This document shows positions 54,223-63,095 of a DNA stretch of 64,000 nucleotides, one piece after another. Origin of the DNA: Hyphomicrobiales bacterium. Its GTDB lineage: Bacteria > Pseudomonadota > Alphaproteobacteria > Rhizobiales > Xanthobacteraceae. The notes beneath the pieces were generated by a model, which worked only from the letters and a program-made list of their open reading frames with translations, did no database searches and had not been told where the DNA came from. Every line of letters starts with the position of its first letter. Position 1 is the first letter of the stretch. The DNA lies in contig JAKFVL010000023.1 of assembly GCA_021732215.1 (NCBI GenBank), positions 124,001 through 188,000 on the forward strand, written 5' to 3'. A program made the translations under genes and the position numbers.

Positions 54223-55631
54223 TGCTCAGGTCTTTCCGGCATCGGCGCGGCGGCTGTGCCGAGCCGTTCCAGCGTCAGCGCGACTCTCAGCGCGATGTCT
54301 TCGCGCCAGGGTGCTGCGATGATCTGCACGCCGATCGGCATCGGGTCGAGCGGAATCGGAGCGACCGCTACGGGAAGGCCGATAAACGAAATTGGCTGGG
54401 TATGAATGCCGATGTTGGCCCGCACCGGCAGTTCGACGCCGTCGAGCACAAACGTGGCTTGGCCGAGCTTCGGTGCTACGCAAGGCGTTGCCGGCGCGAT
54501 GATGACATCGACAGACTTGAACAGCTCCAGTACCTGCGCGCGATACCAGCGGCGGAATTTCTGCGCGCGATCGACCAGAGGCGCCGGAACCATCGCGCCT
54601 GCCATCAGCCGGTCGCGCACGGCGGCATCGAATTCTTCGGGCTGCTTGCGCAGACGGTCCAGATGCAGAGATGCGCCCTCGCAAGTGGAAATCACGTAAG
54701 CGGCTGCGCGGGCGCGGGTAGCTTCCGGAATTTCGACCCTGCGGGTGATGCCGAGCGCCCTTGCTACGAGAGCGACCGCTTCCTTCGCTTCCGGGAACAG
54801 GTTCTTGCTGAAATAGCCGTCGGCCACGGCAAACCGAAGTCCGCTGGTGTCTTGCCCCAGCAGCGGCGTGACAGGCTCAAGCGGCCGGTCAACGCACGCG
54901 GCATCTTCCGGATCGTGCCCTTGCATGGCGTCGTAAGCCAGCGCCAGATCGAGCGGGCTGCGCGCCAGCGGGCCGAGATGATCGAAGCTCGCGACAAACG
55001 GGAAACTGCGCGCCCGAGACAGACGTCCATAGGTCGGCTTCAATCCGAACAGGCCGCAAAACGATGACGGCACCCGGATCGAGCCGTTGGTATCGGAACC
55101 CAGAGAAATGGGAACGAGGCCGCCCGCGACCGCGCCGCCGGAGCCCCCGGACGATCCGCCGGTCATGCGGGTAAGATCGTGCGGGTTGCGCGACGGGCCG
55201 TCGTGCACGTTCTCACCAGTGAAGTCGTAGGCGTATTCGCCCATGTTCAGCGCGCCGACCAGCACAGCGCCCGCAGCCTCCATACGCTCGACTAGCGTCG
55301 CATCGCGCGGAGCAGGCTCGCGTCGGCGATTGATTTTCGAACCAGCGCGCGTCGGCAGACCCTTCACGTCGAACAGATTTTTCACCGCAAATGGTACGCC
55401 AGCGAGCGGTCCGGGGTTGCGCTTGGCGGCGACCGCGGAGTCGATCTCTCCGGCTCGCGCACGGGCGCGTTCGGCAACGACGTCGGTGAACGAGTTCAGT
55501 TTACCGTCATAAGTGGCGATCCGTGCCAGCGCGGCATTGGTCACGTCGAGCGCTGAAATTTTTCCACTGGTGACTGCTGTCGCGATGGCATGAGCAGGTG
55601 CCCAGCCGCCAGCCGCATCCACCGGTGCCAT
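54219..55631 (-). CDS. atzE: AtzE-family amidase (1-carboxybiuret hydrolase-like)
   Basis: A 470-residue amidase-signature enzyme. ATG 55631 is chosen; a GTG at 55652 overlapping the atzG stop is equally plausible and would aid coupling. Catalytic residues: Lys in AGVPFAVKNLFDVKG, cis-Ser in GSDTNGSIRVP and nucleophile Ser in MTGGSSGGSGGAVAGG-like (ending GSGGAVAGG). AtzE works as a complex with the small AtzG subunit, deaminating 1-carboxybiuret, while HpxY homologues act in oxalurate breakdown. Immediate upstream atzG and downstream atzH fix the family identity. Confidence 0.88.
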   Translation of the reverse strand: MAPVDAAGGWAPAHAIATAVTSGKISALDVTNAALARIATYDGKLNSFTDVVAERARARAGEIDSAVAAKRNPGPLAGVPFAVKNLFDVKGLPTRAGSKINRRREPAPRDATLVERMEAAGAVLVGALNMGEYAYDFTGENVHDGPSRNPHDLTRMTGGSSGGSGGAVAGGLVPISLGSDTNGSIRVPSSFCGLFGLKPTYGRLSRARSFPFVASFDHLGPLARSPLDLALAYDAMQGHDPEDAACVDRPLEPVTPLLGQDTSGLRFAVADGYFSKNLFPEAKEAVALVARALGITRRVEIPEATRARAAAYVISTCEGASLHLDRLRKQPEEFDAAVRDRLMAGAMVPAPLVDRAQKFRRWYRAQVLELFKSVDVIIAPATPCVAPKLGQATFVLDGVELPVRANIGIHTQPISFIGLPVAVAPIPLDPMPIGVQIIAAPWREDIALRVALTLERLGTAAAPMPERPEQ

Positions 55632-55635
55632 GAGG

Positions 55636-55821
55636 TTAGACGCGATAGACACTGGCTGGCTCGATTTCGTCGGGGAGAGGGAATTCGTCGAATTGCCTGG
55701 CCAGTCTCAGGCTGACTTCGAGGTTGGCACGCACGGCGGGTTTCCACGCATCTTCGATGCGCAATCCCAGCGCTCGTGATACGGCGTCGATATAGTCGTA
55801 AAGCGGATCCGAACTGGTCAT
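55636..55821 (-). CDS. atzG: AtzG-like small subunit (DUF4089)
   Basis: A 61-residue protein from ATG 55821; a GTG four codons earlier is possible. Two-helix pattern YDYIDAVSRALGL, KPAVRANLEVSLRLARQFDE and PLPDEIEPASVYRV is that of AtzG/HpxX, which stabilises AtzE and contributes to its active-site cavity, by analogy with the GatC-GatA pair. The C terminus overlaps or abuts atzE. Confidence 0.88.
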   Translation of the reverse strand: MTSSDPLYDYIDAVSRALGLRIEDAWKPAVRANLEVSLRLARQFDEFPLPDEIEPASVYRV

Positions 55822-55857
55822 TTTCGTGTCCACGTCAAGTCGAGCCTTAAAAGTCGA

Positions 55858-57582
55858 TCACTGGCGCATCGCGGCGGCACCCATCGGTGGGTGCGGAATC
55901 GCCGATAGCAGCTCCTTTGTATACTCGTGCTGGGGCGATTCCAGAACCTGTTCGCTCGAACCTTCCTCGACAATCTTGCCGCTGCGCATCACGATTACGC
56001 GGTCGCACAGCAGCCGCACCACGTTGAGATCGTGCGAGACGAACAGATAGCTCATGCCCATCGACTGTTTGAGGTCTTGCAACAGGTTCAGCACTACCGC
56101 CTGCACAGAGACGTCCAGCGCGGCCGTCGGCTCGTCGAGAATGACGAGTTCCGGCTCCAGAGCGATGGCGCGGGCGATGCCGACGCGGGCCTTTTGCCCG
56201 CCGGAGAGCTGGTGTGGAAAGCGATCCAGCAGCGGCAGCGGCAGGCCGACTTTCATCGCCAGCTCCTCGCACTTCGCCCGCAATGCGGCTGCGTCCATTG
56301 ACGGGCCCATCCGCAGGATCGGATCGGCGATGGCGCGCTCTGCGGTGAAGCGGGGATTGAGGCTGTCGGTCGGATCCTGAAACACCATCTGGATGCGCTT
56401 GCGAAACGGCGATCGCGCGAATGTATTCGGCGGCATTGAGCCGATATCGTCGCCGTCGAACTCGATACGGCCGGAGCTCTGGCTGAGCAGGCGCATTACC
56501 ATCATCGAGGTGGTGGATTTGCCGCAACCGGACTCACCGACGAGGCCAACGCTTTCGCCGCGCGCGATCGAAAAGCTGATGCTGTCGACGGCACGGAACT
56601 GTTCCAGTTCGACCGGGGGCTTGCGTGAGAACAGTTTGCCGAGACCCTTGCCCGCTCCCTGACGCGGATATTCTTTCAAGAGCTTGTCGACGACAAGCAA
56701 AGGCTTCCCGGATGATGCCGGCGCGGCGCCTGGAGGCTGGGCCATGGCCGCCGCTTTTTCTTCTTCTGGCAGCAGATCGCGCAGCGAGACGCCGAGCCGT
56801 GGCGTCGCGCGCATCAGTTTGCGCGTGTAGGGATGCTCCGGGTTCGTGAACACGCTTTCGGATTTCGCGGTTTCGACGACGTGGCCTTTTTCCATCACTA
56901 CAACACGGTCGCAATAGGCGGCGGCAAGGCCGAGGTCGTGGGTAATCAGGATGGTTGAGAGCCCGCGTTGCCGCGTCAACTCCACGATCAACTCCATCAC
57001 CGCCTTCTGTGTTGTCACATCGAGCCCGGTGGTTGGCTCGTCGGCGATCAGGAGCTGAGGATTGCAGGCGAGGGCGAGCGCGATGACGACACGCTGGCAC
57101 ATGCCGCCGGACAGCTCGAACGGATAGGCGTGATAACGTTCGCGCGGGCGCGCGATCTTGACCTGTTCCAGCGCCTCGATCGCCTTCTCGCCGCGATCGG
57201 TTGCGGAGGCTTGAACGTGCTGAAGCAGTACATCCTCGATCTGATCGCCCACCTTGCGGATCGGATTGAGCGCCGCGCGCGGGTTCTGGAAGATCATCGA
57301 GATTTCGCGGCCGCGCAGGTCGCGCATCTGGTTCTCGGTCGCGCCCTTGATGTCGATGCCGGAGAAGGTGATCGAACCGTCCGCGATCTTGCCGGCGCGG
57401 TCGAGAATCCGCATCACCGCATACGACGTGACCGATTTGCCCGAGCCGGATTCGCCGACGATGGCGAGGGTTTCACCCTTGGCGACGGAAATGTTGACGT
57501 GCTGAACGGCGCGCACCGTGCCGCGCCGGGTGGCGAATTCGACGGTAAGATCGCGGACGTCGAGCAGCGGCATCGCGGTCAT
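55858..57582 (-). CDS. Dipeptide/oligopeptide ABC transporter, fused DppD-DppF ATPase
   Basis: 574 residues from ATG 57582 (ATG 57573 is an alternative). The longer frame to 57789 only translates a dispersed repeat (WVPAFAGTT) and is rejected. Two ATPase halves: Walker A GESGSGKSVTSYAVM and GESGCGKSTTSMMVM, signatures LSGGMCQRVVIALAL and LSGGQKARVGIARAI, Walker B LLIADEPTTGLDV and LVILDEPTAALDV. The fusion resembles GsiA/YejF-type ATPases. It works with the two permeases and the binding protein encoded upstream on the same strand, 160 bases away across the repeat. Confidence 0.9.
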   Translation of the reverse strand: MTAMPLLDVRDLTVEFATRRGTVRAVQHVNISVAKGETLAIVGESGSGKSVTSYAVMRILDRAGKIADGSITFSGIDIKGATENQMRDLRGREISMIFQNPRAALNPIRKVGDQIEDVLLQHVQASATDRGEKAIEALEQVKIARPRERYHAYPFELSGGMCQRVVIALALACNPQLLIADEPTTGLDVTTQKAVMELIVELTRQRGLSTILITHDLGLAAAYCDRVVVMEKGHVVETAKSESVFTNPEHPYTRKLMRATPRLGVSLRDLLPEEEKAAAMAQPPGAAPASSGKPLLVVDKLLKEYPRQGAGKGLGKLFSRKPPVELEQFRAVDSISFSIARGESVGLVGESGCGKSTTSMMVMRLLSQSSGRIEFDGDDIGSMPPNTFARSPFRKRIQMVFQDPTDSLNPRFTAERAIADPILRMGPSMDAAALRAKCEELAMKVGLPLPLLDRFPHQLSGGQKARVGIARAIALEPELVILDEPTAALDVSVQAVVLNLLQDLKQSMGMSYLFVSHDLNVVRLLCDRVIVMRSGKIVEEGSSEQVLESPQHEYTKELLSAIPHPPMGAAAMRQ

Positions 57583-57595
57583 GGCAGCAACTCGG

Positions 57596-57713
57596 GTCGT
57601 CCCCGCGAAAGCGGGGACCCATGTCCACCGGCGCTGCGGAGGGAAGTTGACGTTAGCGTCATCAGGGACAAGGAGCGGCACGGCGTATGGGTCCCTGCTT
57701 GTGCAGGGACGAC
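57596..57713. repeat. Dispersed inverted-repeat element, family B copy 2
   Basis: Ends GTCGTCCCCGCG-AAAGCGGGGAC-CCAT (57596-57622) and the inverted ATGGGTCCCTGC-TTGTGCAGGGACGAC (57687-57713). Each end is itself a hairpin, and the outer parts pair with each other. It sits inside the transporter operon between the second permease and the ATPase gene, where it could attenuate or protect the transcript. Confidence 0.85.
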
Positions 57714-57742
57714 AGTGAGAGTGACTGGAAAAGCCATCACGC

Positions 57743-58642
57743 TCATGTCCTCCTTTGCGGATCGACAATGTCGCGCAGGCCGTCGCCAAGGAGGTTGAAG
57801 CAGAACACCGCGATCATCAGCGCAAGACCCGGAAACAGCGCAATCCACCATTCTCCGGACACCATGAAGGCCGCGCCTTCGGCAACCATGATGCCCCATT
57901 CCGCGGTGGGCGGCCGCACGCCAAGACCGATGAAGGAAAGGCCTGCGGCATTGAGGATGGCGTAGCCCATCGTCAGCGACATCTGCACGATCATGATCGG
58001 CATGATGTTCGGCAGGATATGGCCGAGCAGAATGCGGAACTCGCCGTTGCCGGAAAGGCGTGCGGCCTGCACGAAGCCGGCTTCGCGACGCACGTTGGCT
58101 TCGGCGCGCGCGACGCGGGCATAGAGCGGAAAGTTGACGATCGCCGTCGCCAGAATGATGTTTTGCACCGTGTTGCCGAGTGCGGCGACGATACCCATCG
58201 CCAGCACGAATAGCGGGAACGCCATGATGGTGTCCGCGATGCGTCCGACGATGCGGTCGGTCCAGCCTCCGAAGTAGCCCGCGGCAATGCCGGCGAGGCC
58301 GCCCATCAGGAACACCAGCACCACGGAGGCGACCGCAATGAAGACGTCGAGGCGGGTGGCGACGATGACGCGGCTGAAAATATCGCGGCCGAGCTGATCG
58401 GTACCGAACCAGTGAGCGGCCGACGGCGGCTTCAATGCTTGTGCGGTATTGCTCGCGAGCGGGTCATAAGGCACCACCATCGGCCCGAAGATCGCCGCGA
58501 TCAGAATGAAGATCAGCAGGCCGAACGCGAATGCAGTGACGAGATTCTCGCCAAGGATGTAGCGGGCGTGCTGGAACGTCGCGGCGATGCCGGAGGATCT
58601 TGGAGCAGGGGCGGGCGCAGCCGCAGGTGAAATTGTTGTCAT
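57743..58642 (-). CDS. Peptide-type ABC transporter permease (DppC-like)
   Basis: A 299-residue permease with six helices. HWFGTDQLGRDIFSRVIVAT is the DppC-specific motif, and LGHILPNIMPIMIVQMSLTM contains the EAA-like loop region. The N terminus is Ala/Pro-rich. The start (58642) overlaps the stop of the DppB-like gene by four bases. Confidence 0.9.
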   Translation of the reverse strand: MTTISPAAAPAPAPRSSGIAATFQHARYILGENLVTAFAFGLLIFILIAAIFGPMVVPYDPLASNTAQALKPPSAAHWFGTDQLGRDIFSRVIVATRLDVFIAVASVVLVFLMGGLAGIAAGYFGGWTDRIVGRIADTIMAFPLFVLAMGIVAALGNTVQNIILATAIVNFPLYARVARAEANVRREAGFVQAARLSGNGEFRILLGHILPNIMPIMIVQMSLTMGYAILNAAGLSFIGLGVRPPTAEWGIMVAEGAAFMVSGEWWIALFPGLALMIAVFCFNLLGDGLRDIVDPQRRT

Positions 58643-59652
58643 CCTTCCAACCTCACACGTGGGTCGATGATGCCGTAGAGAATGTCGATGATCAGATTGA
58701 GCGCGACGTACATGATGGCCATGGTCAGCACGAAGCCCTGAACGGGCGCGAAGTCAGACGAGATCAGCGCTTCGACCGCGTATGAGCCGATGCCAGGCCA
58801 GGCGAACACCTTTTCGACCAGCACGTTGGCGCCAAGCAGGAACGAGAACACCATGCTGAGCGTGGTGATGACCGGCAGCATCGCGTTACGGAAGGCATAG
58901 GTGACGATCACGGTCGCGGGCGACAGACCGCTGGCGCGCGCGGTGCGAACGAAGTCAGACGCGAGCACCGCCAGCATCGAGGCGCGCGTCATGCGCGCGA
59001 TCGGAGCAAGCGAGAAGATTGCCAGCGTGGCCGCGGGCAGGATCAGCTGGCTCAAGGCCGAGCGGAAAGTCTCGAAGTTGCCGGCGATCAGGCTGTCGAG
59101 CAGGTAAAAGCCGGTGACGTTCGGAGGCGCGCTGTAGAATACGTCGAGCCGGCCGAGTGGAGCCGGAGACCAGCCGAGCTTGAAGTAGAAGACGTAGACC
59201 AACACGAGTCCGGTGAAGAAGACCGGTAACGAGACGCCTGCGGTCGTCGTCACCCGGCAGAGATGGTCGATCCACGATCCTGGTCTGGTCGCGGCCATGA
59301 TGCCGAGCGGAATTGCGATGGTGATGGAGATGATCAGTCCGAGCAGCGTGAGTTCCGCCGACGCGGGCAATCGGTTCTTGATTTCGGTGGCGACCGGCTG
59401 GCCTGTCGTCAGCGAGGAGCCAAGGTCGCCGCGTGTGAGATCGGCGCTGTAGCGGACGAACTGCTCGATCAGCGGCTTGTCGAGGCCGAGCTTCTTTCGG
59501 ATCTGCTCGATCGCCTCCTTGGTGGCGGCGGGTCCTGCGAAGTAAGCCGCCGGATCGCCGGGCAACGCGCGGGTCAGAAGGAAGGTGACGATCACAACTC
59601 CGATCAGGCTCGGAATCGCGAACGCCAGCCGTTTGCCGATCATGCTCAGCAT
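58639..59652 (-). CDS. Peptide-type ABC transporter permease (DppB-like)
   Basis: A 337-residue permease; ATG 59652 after GGGGAGCG, with a second ATG three codons later. DppB features: GVVIVTFLLTRALPGDPAAY near the N terminus, RYSADLTRGDLGSSLTTGQP and [20 protein letters not shown] (EAA loop). It overlaps the DppC-like gene and follows the binding protein by 22 bases. Confidence 0.9.
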   Translation of the reverse strand: MLSMIGKRLAFAIPSLIGVVIVTFLLTRALPGDPAAYFAGPAATKEAIEQIRKKLGLDKPLIEQFVRYSADLTRGDLGSSLTTGQPVATEIKNRLPASAELTLLGLIISITIAIPLGIMAATRPGSWIDHLCRVTTTAGVSLPVFFTGLVLVYVFYFKLGWSPAPLGRLDVFYSAPPNVTGFYLLDSLIAGNFETFRSALSQLILPAATLAIFSLAPIARMTRASMLAVLASDFVRTARASGLSPATVIVTYAFRNAMLPVITTLSMVFSFLLGANVLVEKVFAWPGIGSYAVEALISSDFAPVQGFVLTMAIMYVALNLIIDILYGIIDPRVRLEG

Positions 59653-59674
59653 GGATCGCTCCCCGGTGTTGTTG

Positions 59675-61294
59675 TTACGCTTTCACCAGCGCGCGATAAT
59701 CGAGACGGCGGTGGAACCAATACTGGTAGCCCGACACGTTCTTCTGCATCGCCACGTTGACGTAGGGCTGGAACATCGGGATGCGGGGGATATCGTTGAA
59801 GGCCAGATCGACGAAACCCTTCACGTCACGCTCATAGTTCGCCTTGTCGCCGATGGCGGCAGCGTTGACGGCGCTATCGATGAAATTGTCGCACTCCTTC
59901 GACTGGTAGCTCATGGTGTTGAAGATCGAATTTTTGCCGTGATAGCACCAGATGAAGAAGTACTCGGGATAGTCGAGCCAACCGGAGAACACGTTGGTGT
60001 AGAGCGGCAACACTTTCTTGTTCAGCTCGGTGCGCCAGTTGGCGCCCGGGATTTTGTTGATCGTCGTCTTGATGCCGATCTGGCCCAGGCTTTCCTGAAC
60101 CAGGATGCACAGCGGCTCGTTGACGCCGGCGAAGCCGAGGTCGAACGAGATCGTGGTCTCGAAGCCGTTGGGATAGCCGGCCTCCGCGAGCAGCGCCTTG
60201 GCCTTGGCGATATCGGTATTGAATTTGTGCGGCTGAGGCCATGCCACTTCGGTCGCTTTGTCTGCAGCCGCGCCGAACATCGGCTTGGCAAGGCCGAACA
60301 ACACGGCGTCCATGATCTTCTGATACGGCAGCGCGTAAGCCACCGCCTGACGCACCTTCGGATTATCGAACGGCGGCACCTTCACGTTCATGCCAATGTA
60401 TTGCACGCCGTTCGAGTACGGCGTCGAGACGATGCTCAGTTTTCCGGAATCCTTCAGCTCGACGAAATCCTTGTTCGGCAGATCGTAGGAGATATCCGCA
60501 TCGCCGCGCTCCAGCAGGGCGCGGCGGTTGCCGGCCTGCGGCACGATGCGCCAGATGATGCGCTTTACCTTCGGCATCGGCCCGCCGACCCAGGCGTCGT
60601 TGCGTTCCATGATGACTTCGGTGCCTGCGGTCCAGCTTGCGACCTTGTAAGCGCCTGAGCCCGCGGTTTGCTGCTTGGTGTATTCGAGCCCCCACGGGTC
60701 TTTCTCGGTCGCGTTCTTCTTCACGAGGCCGGAATTGACGACGCATGGCACGATCACTGCAAGATCGGGAATCGTCAGGCGGTCTTTCTTCAGGAAGTCG
60801 ATGCGGATGGTGTTGTCGTCGACCACGACGAACTGCTCGGGCTTGGTCAGCGAGCCTGCGCCCATCTGGAAAGTTGGAAAGCCGCCGACCGAAACGGCGC
60901 GATCGAGCGACCATTTCACGTCGTTCGCTGTCACCGGCGTGCCGTCGTGGAATTTAGCGCTCTTCTTCAGCTTGAAGGTCGCCGACATGTCGCCGACGTT
61001 CATATCCTCGGCGAGTTCGGGCTTGAACTTGTCGCGGTCGTAGTAGGGAACGCCATTCGGCCCGGTTTTCATTTCGTGGCTGATGAGGCGGTCGTAGCAA
61101 TTCCACGACACTTCATAGCCGGGCACGTTGGTGCCGACGCCGTGGATATCAAGATTGTTGGGACCGCTTTCGGAGACGATCAGCAGCGTTTCCTGGCGGC
61201 TTTGCGCCTTGGCGCTCGACCATATCGCTGGCGCGGGGACGAGAGCTCCGGCTGCAACGCCGGTCATCGATTTGAGAAAATCACGACGCTTCAT
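59675..61294 (-). CDS. Peptide-type ABC transporter substrate-binding protein (SBP_bac_5 family)
   Basis: A 539-residue protein from ATG 61294 with GGAGG 7 bases upstream. The leader MKRRDFLKSMTGVAAGALVP has a twin-arginine RRDFLK motif, indicating Tat export. The family pattern is clear: YDRDKFKPELAEDMNVGD, AKFHDGTPVTANDVKWSLDR and VRQAVAYALPYQKIMDAVLF. It is the first gene of an operon running to gntR at 53126. SBP_bac_5 proteins bind peptides, opines, ureides or nickel complexes; the ureolytic enzymes downstream suggest a nitrogen-rich amide ligand. Confidence 0.92.
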   Translation of the reverse strand: MKRRDFLKSMTGVAAGALVPAPAIWSSAKAQSRQETLLIVSESGPNNLDIHGVGTNVPGYEVSWNCYDRLISHEMKTGPNGVPYYDRDKFKPELAEDMNVGDMSATFKLKKSAKFHDGTPVTANDVKWSLDRAVSVGGFPTFQMGAGSLTKPEQFVVVDDNTIRIDFLKKDRLTIPDLAVIVPCVVNSGLVKKNATEKDPWGLEYTKQQTAGSGAYKVASWTAGTEVIMERNDAWVGGPMPKVKRIIWRIVPQAGNRRALLERGDADISYDLPNKDFVELKDSGKLSIVSTPYSNGVQYIGMNVKVPPFDNPKVRQAVAYALPYQKIMDAVLFGLAKPMFGAAADKATEVAWPQPHKFNTDIAKAKALLAEAGYPNGFETTISFDLGFAGVNEPLCILVQESLGQIGIKTTINKIPGANWRTELNKKVLPLYTNVFSGWLDYPEYFFIWCYHGKNSIFNTMSYQSKECDNFIDSAVNAAAIGDKANYERDVKGFVDLAFNDIPRIPMFQPYVNVAMQKNVSGYQYWFHRRLDYRALVKA

Positions 61295-61445
61295 CTTGGC
61301 CTCCAATATCCGAAAGGGCGGAATTGAAGTCCGTCGTCGCAAGGTTCGTGCCAATTCTTAACGGCAGTTACCGTTTGTAGAAGTATTTGAAAAACATAAT
61401 ATAATTACAAAATGGGGTGCGGCATGCTCCAAATTGGTTGCTCAT

Positions 61446-61457
61446 ATTGTATACAAT
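61446..61457. promoter_or_regulatory. GntR/FCD-type operator palindrome ATTGTATACAAT
   Basis: A perfect 12-base palindrome in the AT-rich 211-base gap between the amidase gene and the binding-protein gene, 152 bases before the latter's ATG. The core TTGTATACAA has the TnGT-ACnA half-sites known for FCD-type GntR regulators. The regulator encoded at 53126-53821 is the natural candidate to bind it. It overlaps a TACAAT -10-like hexamer on the minus strand. Confidence 0.65.
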
Positions 61458-61505
61458 GTGCACCGAGATGATTACTATATACGCATAATTGCTCGCGCAT
61501 ATTAA

Positions 61506-62942
61506 TTAGGCGGGCGAGCGAAGGGGCGATTTCGGATCGATGGGCGTGCTGTCGCGTAGGCCGAGGACGTTCTCGAGCAGTCGCGCGCCGGCCAAGAGCT
61601 TCGCTTCGCCGCGCGGCGCCGCGATAACCTGCAGGCCGACCGGCAAACCGCTTTTGGTGAAGCCGCACGGCAACGACAGCGCAGGGCAGCAGACCAGAGT
61701 GATCGCGTAGACGATCGCAAGCCACTGCACGTAGTTGTCGAACTTCACACCGGCGCATTCGGCCAGATAGCGCTCGCCGATCGGGAACGGCGGCGTGATC
61801 GTCGCGGGTGCGAGCAGGAGGTCGTAGGTCTCAAAAAATGTGAGCGTGCGTGCGGTCATCGCGACGCGCTGGGCCTGCGCGCGCTCCAGGTCTTCGACCG
61901 AAAGTTTCAGGCCTTCCTCAATGTTCCATATCACTTCCGGCTTGAGCTGGTCGCGCTTGTTGCGCAGCAGCGCCGCCTTCGAGATCGCGAAATCGAACGC
62001 GCGCAGAACATGGAATGAATCGTGGGCTTCCGTGAGATCGGGATGCGCTTCCTCGACAATGACGCCGGCGTCCGCAAACTTCATCGCTGCCTTGCGGGTG
62101 ATCTCGGCGACTTCTGGATCGACCGGTGTGATTCCAAGATCGGGAGAATAGGCGATCCGTCCGGGTTTGCTTCCCGAACGCGCAGCCGAAAGAAACGAGG
62201 TTGGCAACAGCGGCAGCGAAAGCGGATCGGCCGGGTTCTCGCCTGACATGGCATCGAGAAAAAGCGCAAGGTCTTCGACGTTGCGCGCCATCGGTCCATG
62301 AACACCGAGATTGCGGTCGATTGCGGCAGCGGGCGTGTGCGCCACGCGCCCGATGCTGGGCCGCATGCCGACGATGCCGCAGAAACTCGCGGGATTACGC
62401 AGCGAGCCGCCCATATCGGTGCCGTGCGCGAGCCACGCCGTTCCGGTCGCGAGGGCTACCGCTGCGCCGCCCGACGATCCGGCCGCGGAGCGCGAGGTGT
62501 CCCATGGATTGAGCGTCGGCCCGAACACTTCGTTGAAGGTGTTGGCGCCCGCGCCGAACTCCGGAGTATTCGACTTGGCATAGATGACGCCGCCGTTACT
62601 CTCGATCCGCTCGACGACGATGTCGGATTTCGCCGGGACATGATCTCTGTATATCGGTGAGCCTTGTGTGGTCAGAACGCCCGCAACCGCGGTGAGATCC
62701 TTGATCGGCACGGGGAGGCCGGCGAGCATGCCGCGATCGCTGGCCGGCTTCTTCATCAGGGCGTCGGCATGTTTGCGGGCGCGATCGAAACACAGTGTCG
62801 GCAACGCATTCACTGTGCCGTCGACCTGCGCGATGCGGGCCTCCAGCGCATCGAGCACCTGATGGGGCGTGATCTCGTTGTTGCGGAGTTTGTCGACCAC
62901 GCTGCAGGCGGTCATGCGGATCAGTTCGGCGTTGGTGGTCAA
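61506..62942 (-). CDS. Amidase (amidase-signature family)
   Basis: A 478-residue enzyme with the amidase-signature triad: Lys in GLPVPIKDLTAVAG, cis-Ser in GTDMGGSLRNPASFCG and nucleophile Ser in SAAGSSGGAAVALATG. The N terminus ELIRMTACSVVDKLRNNEIT is typical. The C-terminal region LPCGFTKSGLPVGLQVIAAP is conserved. It is the third amidase-signature enzyme in about 12 kb (with AtzE and AtzF). It is transcribed in the same direction as, and upstream of, the transporter operon, separated by the operator region. Substrate is not predictable. Confidence 0.9.
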   Translation of the reverse strand: MTTNAELIRMTACSVVDKLRNNEITPHQVLDALEARIAQVDGTVNALPTLCFDRARKHADALMKKPASDRGMLAGLPVPIKDLTAVAGVLTTQGSPIYRDHVPAKSDIVVERIESNGGVIYAKSNTPEFGAGANTFNEVFGPTLNPWDTSRSAAGSSGGAAVALATGTAWLAHGTDMGGSLRNPASFCGIVGMRPSIGRVAHTPAAAIDRNLGVHGPMARNVEDLALFLDAMSGENPADPLSLPLLPTSFLSAARSGSKPGRIAYSPDLGITPVDPEVAEITRKAAMKFADAGVIVEEAHPDLTEAHDSFHVLRAFDFAISKAALLRNKRDQLKPEVIWNIEEGLKLSVEDLERAQAQRVAMTARTLTFFETYDLLLAPATITPPFPIGERYLAECAGVKFDNYVQWLAIVYAITLVCCPALSLPCGFTKSGLPVGLQVIAAPRGEAKLLAGARLLENVLGLRDSTPIDPKSPLRSPA

Positions 62943-63032
62943 GCGCGTTCCTCAGCTTTTCTGTTTGTTGGCCAATGGCAGTGAACCCACTATAGCGGGG
63001 CCAAAATTGAAACGCGAACTGGAAGCGCTAAA

Positions 63033-63070
63033 CAAAAAGCCCTCCTGAGCCGTTTGGCGCAGGAGAGCTT
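63033..63070 (-). terminator. Terminator of the peroxiredoxin-like gene
   Basis: On the minus strand AAGCTCTCCTG (63070-63060) pairs with CAGGAGGGCTT (63047-63037), 11 bp with one G-T, 12-base loop, followed by a T run. It lies 25 bases after the stop at 63096. Confidence 0.85.
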
Positions 63071-63095
63071 CTGGCAGATTTAGTGTTGGTACCGT

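Noticed and set aside
57583-57789. N-terminal extension of the fused ABC ATPase
   Set aside because: It translates a dispersed repeat (WVPAFAGTT signature) and has no homology to transport ATPases; the start at 57582 fits the family.
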